DNA of 64,000 bases, from positions 26,421 through 90,420 of the forward strand of contig JAJEGS010000054.1 of assembly GCA_022819745.1 (NCBI GenBank), given 5' to 3'. The notes under the pieces were generated by a model that did not search any database, was not told the origin of the DNA, and saw only the letters and a list, made by a program, of their open reading frames with translations. Of the stretch, positions 25,866 through 33,834 are shown piece by piece. The stretch is from Candidatus Latescibacterota bacterium (GTDB taxonomy: Bacteria > Latescibacterota > UBA2968 > UBA8231). Position numbers and translations under genes: made by a program. Numbering within the stretch: position 1 is the first letter of the stretch; every line of letters begins with the position of its first letter.

Positions 25866-27449
25866 TCATATTCCCGACAGTTCGCTCGGCCCCAGATCTA
25901 GGTCTTGGCCGCGGTGATAATTGCGTCCCATCAGGTATTTGATATCCAACTCCACATCGCGCACAAAAATCTCTGGCAGGGCTTGGGCGTCCCGCCGCAC
26001 CAATTCGACTGCGAGCGTATTGTTCCCCTTTTTCGGCCAGTGTTTGGCGTCCAGCTTAAACGCGTACCAATACCCCGAACCCGTGCGATAGCGCGGAGCC
26101 GACATCCGGTACATTTCGTTGATCTTGCGCAACAGACTGGCGGGCAACTCCCGGCCATTGAAATAGAACTTCAGCCGGTCGCGCTCGGTGTGGCCCATCA
26201 CCCGCACCCGCAGCAACACTTCGTGTACCCGGCCAACCTTGGCCCAACGCCGCAGATCGTCGCTGACCGACAAGGTAATGGAAGCCTTGTGGCCCTTTTG
26301 CAAATAGGCCGGTAGCTGCATGGTCGTCCCCGGCTCGGTGGTGGGATTGGGGTAGCGCCCGGTCATGGTCGGAACGTAGTAAATTTTGTCGCGCGCGGCC
26401 ATGACCTCTGAATAGGGCAGTTCCCGCAGTTTCTCGTAGAAGGAGGCTTGGTACGGCCAATTCCCAAACCAGTGCGCCAAGTACAGGCCATCGACGCCCT
26501 GCGCCCAGTAGTTGCAGGCGGCCCCGCGCACCATCTCAATGGTCGCCTCTCCCAAGCGATCCGAGTCCACGTGGCTTTGCAAGGCCGCGTGGACCCGACA
26601 GCCCGTGCCCTCGGCTGCGGCAACCAAGGGCCGGAAATCAACGGTCGAGTCCAGCAATTCCGGGCCGGAAAAAGCCTGACCGATTAGCACATCGACCAAC
26701 CCTTCGCGCAGCCACGCTTCTACGTCCATGCCGACGGCATAGCACCCCTTGATACTATAGGGAATGCGGATGGCCAATTCGCGTTGCTTGCCGCTCCGCT
26801 TGACAGCGCGATACACTTTGCGCACCCACTCGGTCATAATCTCGCGTCCAGCGTCAACCTCGTCTGGGTGGAAGTAGTAGGGCTGGTAGTTCATCTGCAA
26901 CTCAAAGCCATCGACCGGATATTTTTTTAGCGTCTCGGCAATCAGGGCAAAGCGCTCGTCGCGAACTTCTTTGTGCTTGAAGTCGAGACAGGTGTAGCCA
27001 GGATAGTCGTCGGGGACACCGTCTTGCGCGCCGATTTCGAGATGGGCGTTGTCAAAGCGGAAGTCCGAGCAGCGCACGTCCTCTTCCCTCGGCCCCCGAC
27101 CCTGCTGTACCAACAGCGTCGGATACACCTGTTTGCCGTACTGGTGGGCACGGTCGCAAATCAGGCGCAGAGGATCGTGCCCCTTGCGGATTAGATCGCG
27201 GGCGTTTTGGTGGGCGCGACGGAAAATCAAATGCGGCCACCGCTTCACATTGTGCCCCCACAGCTCCCCGACCTCGGTGTCGTGCAGCACCGTGCGGCCA
27301 TCGCCGAGACAAAACATGATGGCTTCAACCGGTGTACCCAACAGTTCGTCCACCCCCTGCTCGTATTCCTCCTTCTGCATCGGCGGCTCGTACATGTAGA
27401 TCAGTGGATGCCGCCCATCGTGGTAAAACATGATTTTGGGTTTGGACAT
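25866..27449 (-). CDS. Glycoside-hydrolase-like TIM-barrel protein, paralogue
   Basis: A 527-residue relative of the protein at 16895-18442, with the same order of segments: FYHDGRHPLIYMYEPPMQKE at the start, YPVDGFELQMNY, CYAVGMDVEAWL and a C-terminal beta domain (KFYFNGRELP). It fits the GHL10-like glycosyl hydrolase superfamily. It is 13 bases ahead of nhaC's upstream region and next to a Gfo/Idh/MocA oxidoreductase on the same strand (gap 12 bases), so a shared role in sugar metabolism is likely but unproven. Confidence 0.72.
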   Translation of the reverse strand: MSKPKIMFYHDGRHPLIYMYEPPMQKEEYEQGVDELLGTPVEAIMFCLGDGRTVLHDTEVGELWGHNVKRWPHLIFRRAHQNARDLIRKGHDPLRLICDRAHQYGKQVYPTLLVQQGRGPREEDVRCSDFRFDNAHLEIGAQDGVPDDYPGYTCLDFKHKEVRDERFALIAETLKKYPVDGFELQMNYQPYYFHPDEVDAGREIMTEWVRKVYRAVKRSGKQRELAIRIPYSIKGCYAVGMDVEAWLREGLVDVLIGQAFSGPELLDSTVDFRPLVAAAEGTGCRVHAALQSHVDSDRLGEATIEMVRGAACNYWAQGVDGLYLAHWFGNWPYQASFYEKLRELPYSEVMAARDKIYYVPTMTGRYPNPTTEPGTTMQLPAYLQKGHKASITLSVSDDLRRWAKVGRVHEVLLRVRVMGHTERDRLKFYFNGRELPASLLRKINEMYRMSAPRYRTGSGYWYAFKLDAKHWPKKGNNTLAVELVRRDAQALPEIFVRDVELDIKYLMGRNYHRGQDLDLGPSELSGI

Positions 27450-27461
27450 TATCTCGCTCCT

Positions 27462-28565
27462 TTAGGTCCAGTTGCGCGAATTGGGCACGGCCACCCAAGC
27501 CGACCCTTGGGCGACCGACTGTTGGCTGACGAGGCCGGGCAAGGTCATGTCCATCGCCAAGTCGATGCCAATGGCCGGCTCCTTTTCCCCGCGGATGGCC
27601 GCGACAAAGTCCTGAACCTCCCAATAGTCACCACCACCGTGACCGGCGGCGAGGGCTTCTGCCGGAGGATGCCGCCAATGATCGGGCAAAAATTCCTCTA
27701 GCGTCTCCAATGGCTCCCAGCGCGGCTGCTCACTGCGATTGCGCAGCCAGATTTTGGCCGTGGCCTCAAAGCCGTCGGCTGACTCGTACGCGCCATCAGT
27801 TCCCTGTAGCGCATAATGCACCATGTTGTGTGGCCGATCCGAGAGCATATCGACCCGGATATGGGCCAGCCCGCCACCCGACAGTCGGCACATCATGGTC
27901 ACCGAGTCCTCCATTTCGTACAAATCGCCGCGCGGGTCGCGGTAGTGATTCCCAGTGCCCACGGCACAGACGGCCACCACCCGCTGCCCGACAAACCACG
28001 TCAGCACCGGCCCCAAGCTGTGCGTGCCATAGGTGCAGCCATTGACACCCGTCTGCCAACGCCGCCGCCAAGGCGTGATCTCGTTAAGCTGTTTCAGTTC
28101 GTGGATATAAGCCCCTTCGGCGTAGTACAGCTCGCCAAAAAAGCCGCGCTCGACCAACGCTTTTACCAGTGTGTTGGGCTTGGTGTACACGTAATTCTCG
28201 GCCATCATATAGACAGCTTTGCTGCACCGCGCCGCCCGCGTCAAATCGCAGCACTCCTCGACCGACACTCCAGCCGTCACCTCGCTGAGCACGTGGATGT
28301 CGCGCTCCAAGGCCGCGATGGACTGAGGCACGTGCCACGGCATGGGTGATCCCACGACGATCGCGTCCACCCCTCCAGAATCGAACATTTCGTCCGTATC
28401 TGTAAAAACCTGTTCAACGCCCAATTCGGCCGCGTGGCACTCAACCTCTTCCCGGCGGATGTCGCACAGCGCGGTAACTTCCGTGGCCGGATGAGCCAGC
28501 AGGGTGGGGATAAAGCCGCTTCCGCGACCAGCAGCCCCAATGACGCCAACGCGTATTTTGTCCAT
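27462..28565 (-). CDS. Gfo/Idh/MocA-family oxidoreductase
   Basis: A 367-residue NAD(P)-dependent dehydrogenase. The Rossmann loop VGVIGAAGRGSG is at residues 5-16. The usual EKP motif with its catalytic-site lysine is replaced by LSEVTAG. This is seen in a subgroup of the family and may alter chemistry. The ATG at 28565 is chosen because the Rossmann strand follows at once; an upstream ATG at 28616 has no better ribosome site. It precedes the glycoside-hydrolase-like gene in one transcript and probably works on a sugar or cyclitol. Confidence 0.78.
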   Translation of the reverse strand: MDKIRVGVIGAAGRGSGFIPTLLAHPATEVTALCDIRREEVECHAAELGVEQVFTDTDEMFDSGGVDAIVVGSPMPWHVPQSIAALERDIHVLSEVTAGVSVEECCDLTRAARCSKAVYMMAENYVYTKPNTLVKALVERGFFGELYYAEGAYIHELKQLNEITPWRRRWQTGVNGCTYGTHSLGPVLTWFVGQRVVAVCAVGTGNHYRDPRGDLYEMEDSVTMMCRLSGGGLAHIRVDMLSDRPHNMVHYALQGTDGAYESADGFEATAKIWLRNRSEQPRWEPLETLEEFLPDHWRHPPAEALAAGHGGGDYWEVQDFVAAIRGEKEPAIGIDLAMDMTLPGLVSQQSVAQGSAWVAVPNSRNWT

Positions 28566-28647
28566 TTCTATATCTGTTTGACAACCGGCCTCAACAACCG
28601 TACTGTTGTAGGCCATTTTTTAACCCATTCCCCATAGGAGGAACCTC

Positions 28648-29082
28648 ATGGCCACTATACCTAACATCAGCTCGGATATCGCCGGACCGCTCGGCGCGAT
28701 TCACCTACCCCGCTTGTGGTCCAAGCTGCGCCTAAGCGCGGCTGGCGAATTGCCCGCGGACTACCCGGAATGCGGCGCAGGCTTCGATCAGATGGTCCTC
28801 GACGGCCTCAGCATCGACCGCGACGCGGCCGTGGCCTACGTCAAGGACAACAAGGCCAGCTACATCGAATTTGAAAACTGGGTCAAGGACCAGCGCGGCG
28901 GCTCCATTCCCCAGAGCGAAATCGACGCTTCCAACGCCGCCATCCGCGGCTACAACCACGACGACGAGACCCGCACCGACATCCTCGGTGCCGCTGGCCT
29001 CGGCGACGACGGCAGCATTCTCGACGCCGTCAATCTCAACAACCTCGACGACTGGACTGAACTGCACAACGCCCTGAGCTAA
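28648..29082 (+). CDS. DUF5069-like small protein
   Basis: A 144-residue cytoplasmic protein with AGGAGG ahead of ATG at 28648. The segment GAIHLPRLWSKLRLSAAGEL and the downstream helical pattern resemble DUF5069 proteins. The last 55 residues are acidic and end in an aspartate/asparagine-rich stretch. Function is unknown. A strong hairpin terminator follows at 29106. Confidence 0.65.
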   Translation: MATIPNISSDIAGPLGAIHLPRLWSKLRLSAAGELPADYPECGAGFDQMVLDGLSIDRDAAVAYVKDNKASYIEFENWVKDQRGGSIPQSEIDASNAAIRGYNHDDETRTDILGAAGLGDDGSILDAVNLNNLDDWTELHNALS

Positions 29083-29105
29083 CAGGACGTATCCCACTCG
29101 TCTGT

Positions 29106-29147
29106 CGGCCCGCTTCCTCTCGTTGGAGGCGGGCCGCTTTGTTGTTT
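29106..29147 (+). terminator. Terminator after the DUF5069-like gene
   Basis: Arms cggcccgc (29106-29113) and gcgggccg (29129-29136) close a 15-base loop containing a further small stem, followed by CTTTGTTGTTT. It lies 24 bases past the stop. Confidence 0.65.
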
Positions 29148-29257
29148 GCCGCTCGCCTATTCATACCTCCTTTTGACGAGGCTGTCAACGCCCTTGATAG
29201 CCCTCTACTGAATTTGTACTTTGTGCCACTCACCCTCTCTGCGAAAGCGAATCTGCA

Positions 29258-30388
29258 ATGAAACCCGATGTCGTCAAACTAACCAAAGCATTAGTCGCCT
29301 ATCCCTCGGAAAGCCAAACCAGCAACGTCGAAGTCACCCAACACGTAGCCGGAGTCTTAGACCAGCTTGGTTTCCAAATAGAAGAGGTGCCCTACACAGA
29401 TGAGGCAGGCGTGGACAAGCTCTCCATCGTCGGCAAGTTGGGCACCGGGGAGGGAGGGCTGGCCTTGATGAGCCACGACGATGTCGTCCCCGCCAATCCC
29501 GCCGACGGCTGGCACCGCGATCCCTACGACTCATACGAGGCCAACGGCAAGCTCTACGGCCGCGGCTCCTGCGACATGAAAGGCCCCCTTGCCGCTTCAA
29601 TTTGCGCAGCCGCCCGTTTCAAGGCTGCCGATCTCAACGCTCCAATCTACATCGTCGTCACGGCCGACGAGGAGGTCCTCTGCGTCGGCGCGCAAAAGGT
29701 CACGGCCCATTCCAAGCTCTTTGCCGAGGCCAGCACTGGCTGCGGCATCATCTGCGAACCCACCAGCCTCCGCGTCGTCCACGCCCACAAAGGCTCGCTT
29801 GCCATCCAAGTCACCGCCAAAGGACGCCCCGCGCACACCAGCACCCTGAAGGGCACCAACGCCAACCTCAAGATGATTCCCTTTCTCGCGGAAATGAAGC
29901 GATTCAACGAGCGAGTGCTCAGCGCACGCCGCTATCGCAACGAAGAATTCGCGCCGCCGCATTCCGAGTGGTGCATCGGCATCAACGATCACAACCGCGC
30001 CACCAACATCTCCCCCGCCCAAAGCATCTGCACCCTCAACTATCGCCCCATGCCCGGCATCGACGTCGATGATATTATCGACCGAACCCGCAAAAGCGCG
30101 CAAAAACACGGCCTCAATTTCGAGCTCAAGCATTGCGGCGAGCCGCTCTACACCGCGGTGGACGCTCCACTGGTCCGCACGGCGCTCAAGCTAACGGGCC
30201 GTCGCAAGCCCACTACAGTGGCCTACGGCACCGACGGCATGGCTTTTTTCAAGAAGATGAAACAAATGATCGTCCTCGGCCCAGGCGACATCGCGCAAGC
30301 CCACACCGCCAACGAATGGATCAAAACCGACCAACTGCGCGCCAGCGTCGATCTCTACGCCCGCTTCATCGAGCATATCTGCGTGTAG
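29258..30388 (+). CDS. M20-family deacylase, acetylornithine deacetylase (ArgE)-like
   Basis: A 376-residue protein of the ArgE/DapE group. The metal site is visible in MSHDDVVPA, GRGSCDMKGPLAA, TADEEV (general base EE) and QAHTANEWI. The fold and length suit N-acetylornithine deacetylase, but other N-acyl amino acid amidohydrolases look alike and no arginine gene is near. It is downstream of the DUF5069-like gene and is the last GC-rich gene before the AT-rich island. Confidence 0.8.
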   Translation: MKPDVVKLTKALVAYPSESQTSNVEVTQHVAGVLDQLGFQIEEVPYTDEAGVDKLSIVGKLGTGEGGLALMSHDDVVPANPADGWHRDPYDSYEANGKLYGRGSCDMKGPLAASICAAARFKAADLNAPIYIVVTADEEVLCVGAQKVTAHSKLFAEASTGCGIICEPTSLRVVHAHKGSLAIQVTAKGRPAHTSTLKGTNANLKMIPFLAEMKRFNERVLSARRYRNEEFAPPHSEWCIGINDHNRATNISPAQSICTLNYRPMPGIDVDDIIDRTRKSAQKHGLNFELKHCGEPLYTAVDAPLVRTALKLTGRRKPTTVAYGTDGMAFFKKMKQMIVLGPGDIAQAHTANEWIKTDQLRASVDLYARFIEHICV

Positions 30389-30444
30389 GGGGCTGAATCT
30401 CAAGGCTAGCGACTTATGCGGGATTTGCTAGCAGAATATAAATA

Positions 30445-30738
30445 ATGGAGATTCGTAAAACAGAGATATTCGCTAATTGGTTTGACAGTTTAAGAGATCG
30501 AAGGGCAAAGGCTCGTATTCAAGCGCGAATTGATCGCTTAGCATTAGGGCATTTTGGCGATGTAGCTCCAGTTGGAGAAGGGGTTAGCGAATTGCGTATT
30601 TTCTATGGTCCTGGCTACAGAGTTTACTTCGTGAAGCGTGGCCCAGCAGTTGTCATTCTCTTATCTGGAGGTGATAAGAACACCCAAGATACAGACATTG
30701 TCAAAGCCAAAGAGATAGCCAAGCAATTGGAGAACTGA
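30445..30738 (+). CDS. HigB/RelE-like addiction-module toxin
   Basis: A 97-residue protein of the RelE/ParE superfamily, 'putative addiction module killer protein' type. The core reads WFDSLRDRRAKARIQARIDR, then ELRIFYGPGYRVYF and SGGDKNTQDTDI. It is a clear paralogue of the toxin at 62834 (RGLRDRS, ELRVHHGPGYRLY, CGGDKDSQQRDI). Such toxins cleave mRNA on ribosomes. The codon use is much AT-richer than that of the flanking genes. The next gene starts three bases after the stop, in the position of the cognate antitoxin, but encodes a chimera. Confidence 0.85.
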   Translation: MEIRKTEIFANWFDSLRDRRAKARIQARIDRLALGHFGDVAPVGEGVSELRIFYGPGYRVYFVKRGPAVVILLSGGDKNTQDTDIVKAKEIAKQLEN

Positions 30739-30741
30739 TTT

Positions 30742-31938
30742 ATGACTATTAATACTACTCGCTGGGACTCGGCAGAGTACCTCAAAACGGAAGAAGATGT
30801 GCAATTATACTTGGAGGCATGCCTTGAAGAAGCTGGAGATGATCCCGCTTTTATAGCTCATGCCTTGGGTGTAATCGCTCGTTCTAAAGTGGGTAAGGCA
30901 GATATTCTATTGGATTGTATAGAAGAAATTCGCGACATTCCCGATATACATGGACTCAACGAAGACCCAGCTAAACTGGCAATCATTTTACGAATTTTGT
31001 ATTCACTTGGTTGGGAAATTTTCAACCCTCAAGAGGTGATACCAGAGTATAATATAAAAGGTACAACGATAAAAGTTGATTATGCCTTGCGGGTCGGTCG
31101 ACGTAAATTGTTCATCGAAGCCAAGGCACCAGAAGTAATTTTAGAAAATAGCCAAGATAGCCAAGATCAACTCCGCGATTATTCCCTTTCCCTTGGAGAA
31201 CCCCCTCCCGACTTTGCCATTTTGACGAATGGAATTTTGTGGTGGTTTTACCTTCCTACGTATAAAGACTCTTGGCGAGATTGTAAGTTTTATACCATAG
31301 ATATTTTGACGCAAGAAGTAGAGGATATCGCCGACAAATTCCATCTTCTTCTATATAGAGAAAGTATCGAATCTGGCATTGCTTTTGAGTACGCTAACCG
31401 ACTACCTAAAGACATCACACAGAGTGAAGGGAATGCTGATATCAATAACTTCGAGGCGATGCTCAATGGTCAGATCAAAAATCTGGGTAAAGAATTCGTT
31501 CATAAAACGCAGGGACAGTTAGACAATACGCGCTACCACCGATGGTTCGAGAACAAAAAACCATGGGACGAATTTCGGTTATCTTATATGGTCCGCCTGG
31601 AACAAGGGGGTGAGCGTCCATCAGCCCTAATCGGCCTTTTTTATAAAACGCACGAAGCACACGGGACGCCCGGTCTCAGCGAATTCAATAAAGGTCTTTT
31701 TGAGTCTGTAGAAAGTATGGTGCAGGCCCTAAAGGTCTATGAAGATCAGCGTATGGAACCGCTTGATAGTTGGGGTCGTGACTGGAAAAAATTTAAATAC
31801 GTCTATGTCAGGCGTAGCGCAGACTCTTGGGATGACAAATTTGCCAACACCATCGCCGAGACTCTCAGATGCTTCGTCGAAACCTATACTCCAGAAATAG
31901 AAGAATGCTGGTTTCAGTGCAATCAGCAAAACACTTAG
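30742..31938 (+). CDS. Chimeric protein: antitoxin N-terminus joined to HsdR-N/PD-(D/E)XK-like region
   Basis: A 398-residue protein. Residues 1-50 (TRWDSAEYLKTEEDVQLYL, LEACLEE, ALGVIARS) match the N-terminus of the HigA-like antitoxin at 63127 in the same window. Where that antitoxin has a DNA-binding helix-turn-helix, this protein instead has a type I restriction R-subunit-like domain: KLAIILRILYSLGW, then KVDYALRV (D113), FIEAKAPE (E126, K128) and DFAILTNGILWWFY. D...ExK is the PD-(D/E)XK layout. The last 170 residues (RSADSWDDKFANTIAET) are of unknown type. The toxin lies three bases upstream. It may neutralise the toxin, cut DNA or RNA, or both. Confidence 0.8.
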   Translation: MTINTTRWDSAEYLKTEEDVQLYLEACLEEAGDDPAFIAHALGVIARSKVGKADILLDCIEEIRDIPDIHGLNEDPAKLAIILRILYSLGWEIFNPQEVIPEYNIKGTTIKVDYALRVGRRKLFIEAKAPEVILENSQDSQDQLRDYSLSLGEPPPDFAILTNGILWWFYLPTYKDSWRDCKFYTIDILTQEVEDIADKFHLLLYRESIESGIAFEYANRLPKDITQSEGNADINNFEAMLNGQIKNLGKEFVHKTQGQLDNTRYHRWFENKKPWDEFRLSYMVRLEQGGERPSALIGLFYKTHEAHGTPGLSEFNKGLFESVESMVQALKVYEDQRMEPLDSWGRDWKKFKYVYVRRSADSWDDKFANTIAETLRCFVETYTPEIEECWFQCNQQNT

Positions 31939-31977
31939 CCCGCACCCCAGTAGATAGGTCACTATACTAACAATATT

Positions 31978-32193
31978 GTGTACGACCGATTAGCTCCGGG
32001 TATTCTTGATGAGATAAAGAAGAAAAATCCTGATCTAAAACACCGGCATCATCAGTGGTTTACGTCCGATCTTGGACATCCGAAACTTAAAGAACATCTA
32101 GTGGCCGTACAGGCTCTTATGAGGGCTGCTCCGAATTGGGATGCTTTTAAGCGTAGCTTAGATCGAGCCTTTCCAAAGCTAGGAAAGGAGTAG
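31978..32193 (+). pseudogene. C-terminal fragment of a P63C-domain protein
   Basis: A 71-codon open frame from GTG at 31978. YDRLAPGILDEIKKKNPD, KHRHHQWFTSDLGHPKL and ALMRAAPNW match the end of phage-type P63C proteins. An in-frame stop lies just upstream and the bulk of the normal protein is missing, so this is a remnant. It marks past phage-type or plasmid-type DNA in the island. Confidence 0.7.
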
Positions 32194-32194
32194 T

Positions 32195-33340
32195 TTAATC
32201 TTCCAGTGGAATAACTCTGCACCATTCTGAATGATCCTCTGAGGCTTGAGGCTTAGCCATAGCACCTAAGAAGCTGTCATAGGGGTCTGATTGGTCGTAA
32301 TCAACCTGGTAGCCTATATCATCTAAGGCCGCTATGGTTAGCTTACTTAGAGGTGCTTTATATGGATACTCCCAACCGGAGATCATAAGTTCATCTCCTG
32401 TTAGCCACGACCAATGATTTGTGCCTTTTAAGAAGATAACGCTCCGGTCAGGATTCATGGTTTGTAGAATTTTGACTACGCTTGGGCCTTCATAATACCA
32501 ACTGATAAATAGCGCTAGTTTGCAGTGCTTCTTAAAGGCGGGTATAGTACCAAAGCCTAGTACATGTACTATTTCATGTAAGACAAGCGCATCGAACATA
32601 TCTTGATTTTTATCGAGAGCATGATTTTTATCGAAAACCTCTTCAGCGATAATGATCTGTCCTTCATAGGGCAAGCCTCGGCTATTGTTGCGTGCTGCCC
32701 AAGTCTCGCCCCAACCAATGTACTGTCCTAATGTATCGGATACACTCACATGTATCCGCACGTCATCTATATCACCTACATTAGGAAGGTCGTCCGTGAT
32801 TATCGTTTCTAAGCGTTCCTTAGCTTTATGGGCTGAATGGATAAGACGGTCTGGAAGGTCTGACGAGTAGACTAACTCAATGTCAAAGGACTCATCGGTT
32901 GCAACTGTATCGGTTGTATCAGAGCTATCTGTGAGTGCCTCTATAATGTCAATGTACCAAGCAGGCTCAGTGGTGAAGTTCTTGCCGTAGACCCATGCTG
33001 ACGCGCCGTCTGGGTTCTCAGCACGGACGGCCCAACGATATTCTGTATCAGGCTCAAGGTCGTAGATGGTATTGTACAGCCGTATGCCCTTGTGAGGCTC
33101 ATTTGTCCAACGACCTTTAAGAGTCTTATAGTTCACGTCATAGTCTGTAGCACCTTCTACCGCATCCCAAGCTACACGTGCCGAGGTGTCCGTCAAAGTC
33201 TCTACACGTAGATTGGTAGGTACAGTAGGAGCATCCGTCGTAGCAACAACCTTAGTAGCTGGTCCTATAGGCGCAGGTTTGTCCTTAGAACAAGCAAGGA
33301 TAATAGTGGAGATGAAAAAAAACAGAAATCGCCAAGCCAT
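32195..33340 (-). CDS. Secreted FN3/leishmanolysin-like metalloprotease lipoprotein
   Basis: A 381-residue protein with AGGAGG seven bases before ATG at 33340; the longer frame to 33412 lacks a site. The N-terminus is a lipoprotein signal ending at Cys17. A fibronectin type III domain spans about 38-125. The catalytic domain has HEIVHVLGFG (255-264), then NHWSW (H309) and LMISGWEYPY (M319), followed by LSKLTIAALDDIGY. This matches leishmanolysin-like zincins. The protein is probably anchored to the envelope. Base composition is AT-rich like the rest of the island. The substrate is unknown. Confidence 0.8.
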   Translation of the reverse strand: MAWRFLFFFISTIILACSKDKPAPIGPATKVVATTDAPTVPTNLRVETLTDTSARVAWDAVEGATDYDVNYKTLKGRWTNEPHKGIRLYNTIYDLEPDTEYRWAVRAENPDGASAWVYGKNFTTEPAWYIDIIEALTDSSDTTDTVATDESFDIELVYSSDLPDRLIHSAHKAKERLETIITDDLPNVGDIDDVRIHVSVSDTLGQYIGWGETWAARNNSRGLPYEGQIIIAEEVFDKNHALDKNQDMFDALVLHEIVHVLGFGTIPAFKKHCKLALFISWYYEGPSVVKILQTMNPDRSVIFLKGTNHWSWLTGDELMISGWEYPYKAPLSKLTIAALDDIGYQVDYDQSDPYDSFLGAMAKPQASEDHSEWCRVIPLED

Positions 33341-33366
33341 GACGTGCCTCCTGTATAAATTGTGGA

Positions 33367-33402
33367 GGTACGGCCCGGCTTGTCTGGTTGCCGGGCCATA
33401 CC
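33367..33402. repeat. Inverted repeat, 13-bp arms
   Basis: Arms ggtacggcccggc (33367-33379) and gccgggccatacc (33390-33402) pair with one mismatch around a ten-base loop. It lies in the leader of the metalloprotease gene and abuts the longer inverted repeat at 33399-33536. Confidence 0.65.
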
Positions 33403-33536
33403 ACGAATCCATGCAGAAGCATCAGACACGTCTGCCTATTCGCCTACGTATAGGGAGCTACCCTATATCGTTGTTGTCGGCTATTCTATTCAGCAGATAA
33501 CCCGACATACGGGCTTCTGCATGGAGATTCGTGGTA
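33399..33536. repeat. Long inverted repeat with inner palindrome
   Basis: The outer arms are 33399-33420 and 33513-33536: every base of the 22-nt left arm pairs, with a two-base bulge in the right arm. Inside is a second palindrome, tataggg agcta ccctata (33449-33467). The whole could fold into a long hairpin with a cruciform head. It contains no transposase; a non-autonomous mobile element, an integron-like site or a structured RNA are all possible. Confidence 0.65.
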
Positions 33537-33636
33537 GCGGAGAAGATAAGATCAGGGAAGTATATGTCAAAGCAAAAAGGAAGAACTTGCGCTGAGAGGT
33601 GAGAGTAGGTACGGATACGGTCTGTGCAATAAAAAA

Positions 33637-33665
33637 GCGGATCGTTGTTGTGAACAACGATCCGC
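33637..33665 (-). terminator. Strong rho-independent terminator, minus strand
   Basis: A perfect 13-bp stem with a three-base loop: gcggatcgttgtt (33637-33649) and aacaacgatccgc (33653-33665). Read on the minus strand it is followed directly by TTTTTT. It would end transcription from the PhyH gene at 33835, before the island. Confidence 0.75.
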
Positions 33666-33673
33666 CTAAAAAT

Positions 33674-33698
33674 GGCCCCTTAGCTTAATTGGATAAGC
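33674..33698 (+). other. 5' fragment of a tRNA gene
   Basis: Twenty-five bases match the acceptor 5' strand and D-arm of a tRNA (GGCCCCT, TA, then GCTT...AAGC with an ATTGG loop). No anticodon arm, T-arm or 3' acceptor strand follows, so it is not a functional tRNA. It marks the right end of the AT-rich island and is consistent with integration at a tRNA gene. Confidence 0.5.
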
Positions 33699-33823
33699 GG
33701 CCAGTCGCTTGGAGAGCCTGCGGATCAAGCACCGACTCAAGCATTTCGCGTTGCGATCACAACTCTATCTCAAGGCCCTGCGATGTGCCTTTGAGGAGCT
33801 ACAAACGCCCAAAACTGCGTAAT
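33698..33823 (+). pseudogene. Possible C-terminal coding remnant, unknown
   Basis: A 42-codon open stretch without a start begins right after the tRNA-like piece and encodes a basic, amphipathic sequence including RIKHRLKHFALRSQLYL and ALRCAFEELQ before a stop at 33821. It looks like the end of a real helical protein cut off at the junction. I do not recognise it. Confidence 0.3.
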
Positions 33824-33834
33824 CAATAAATAAG

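Noticed and set aside
33674..33750. A functional tRNA gene
   Set aside because: Only the acceptor 5' strand and D-arm are present; the T-arm and matching 3' strand are missing.
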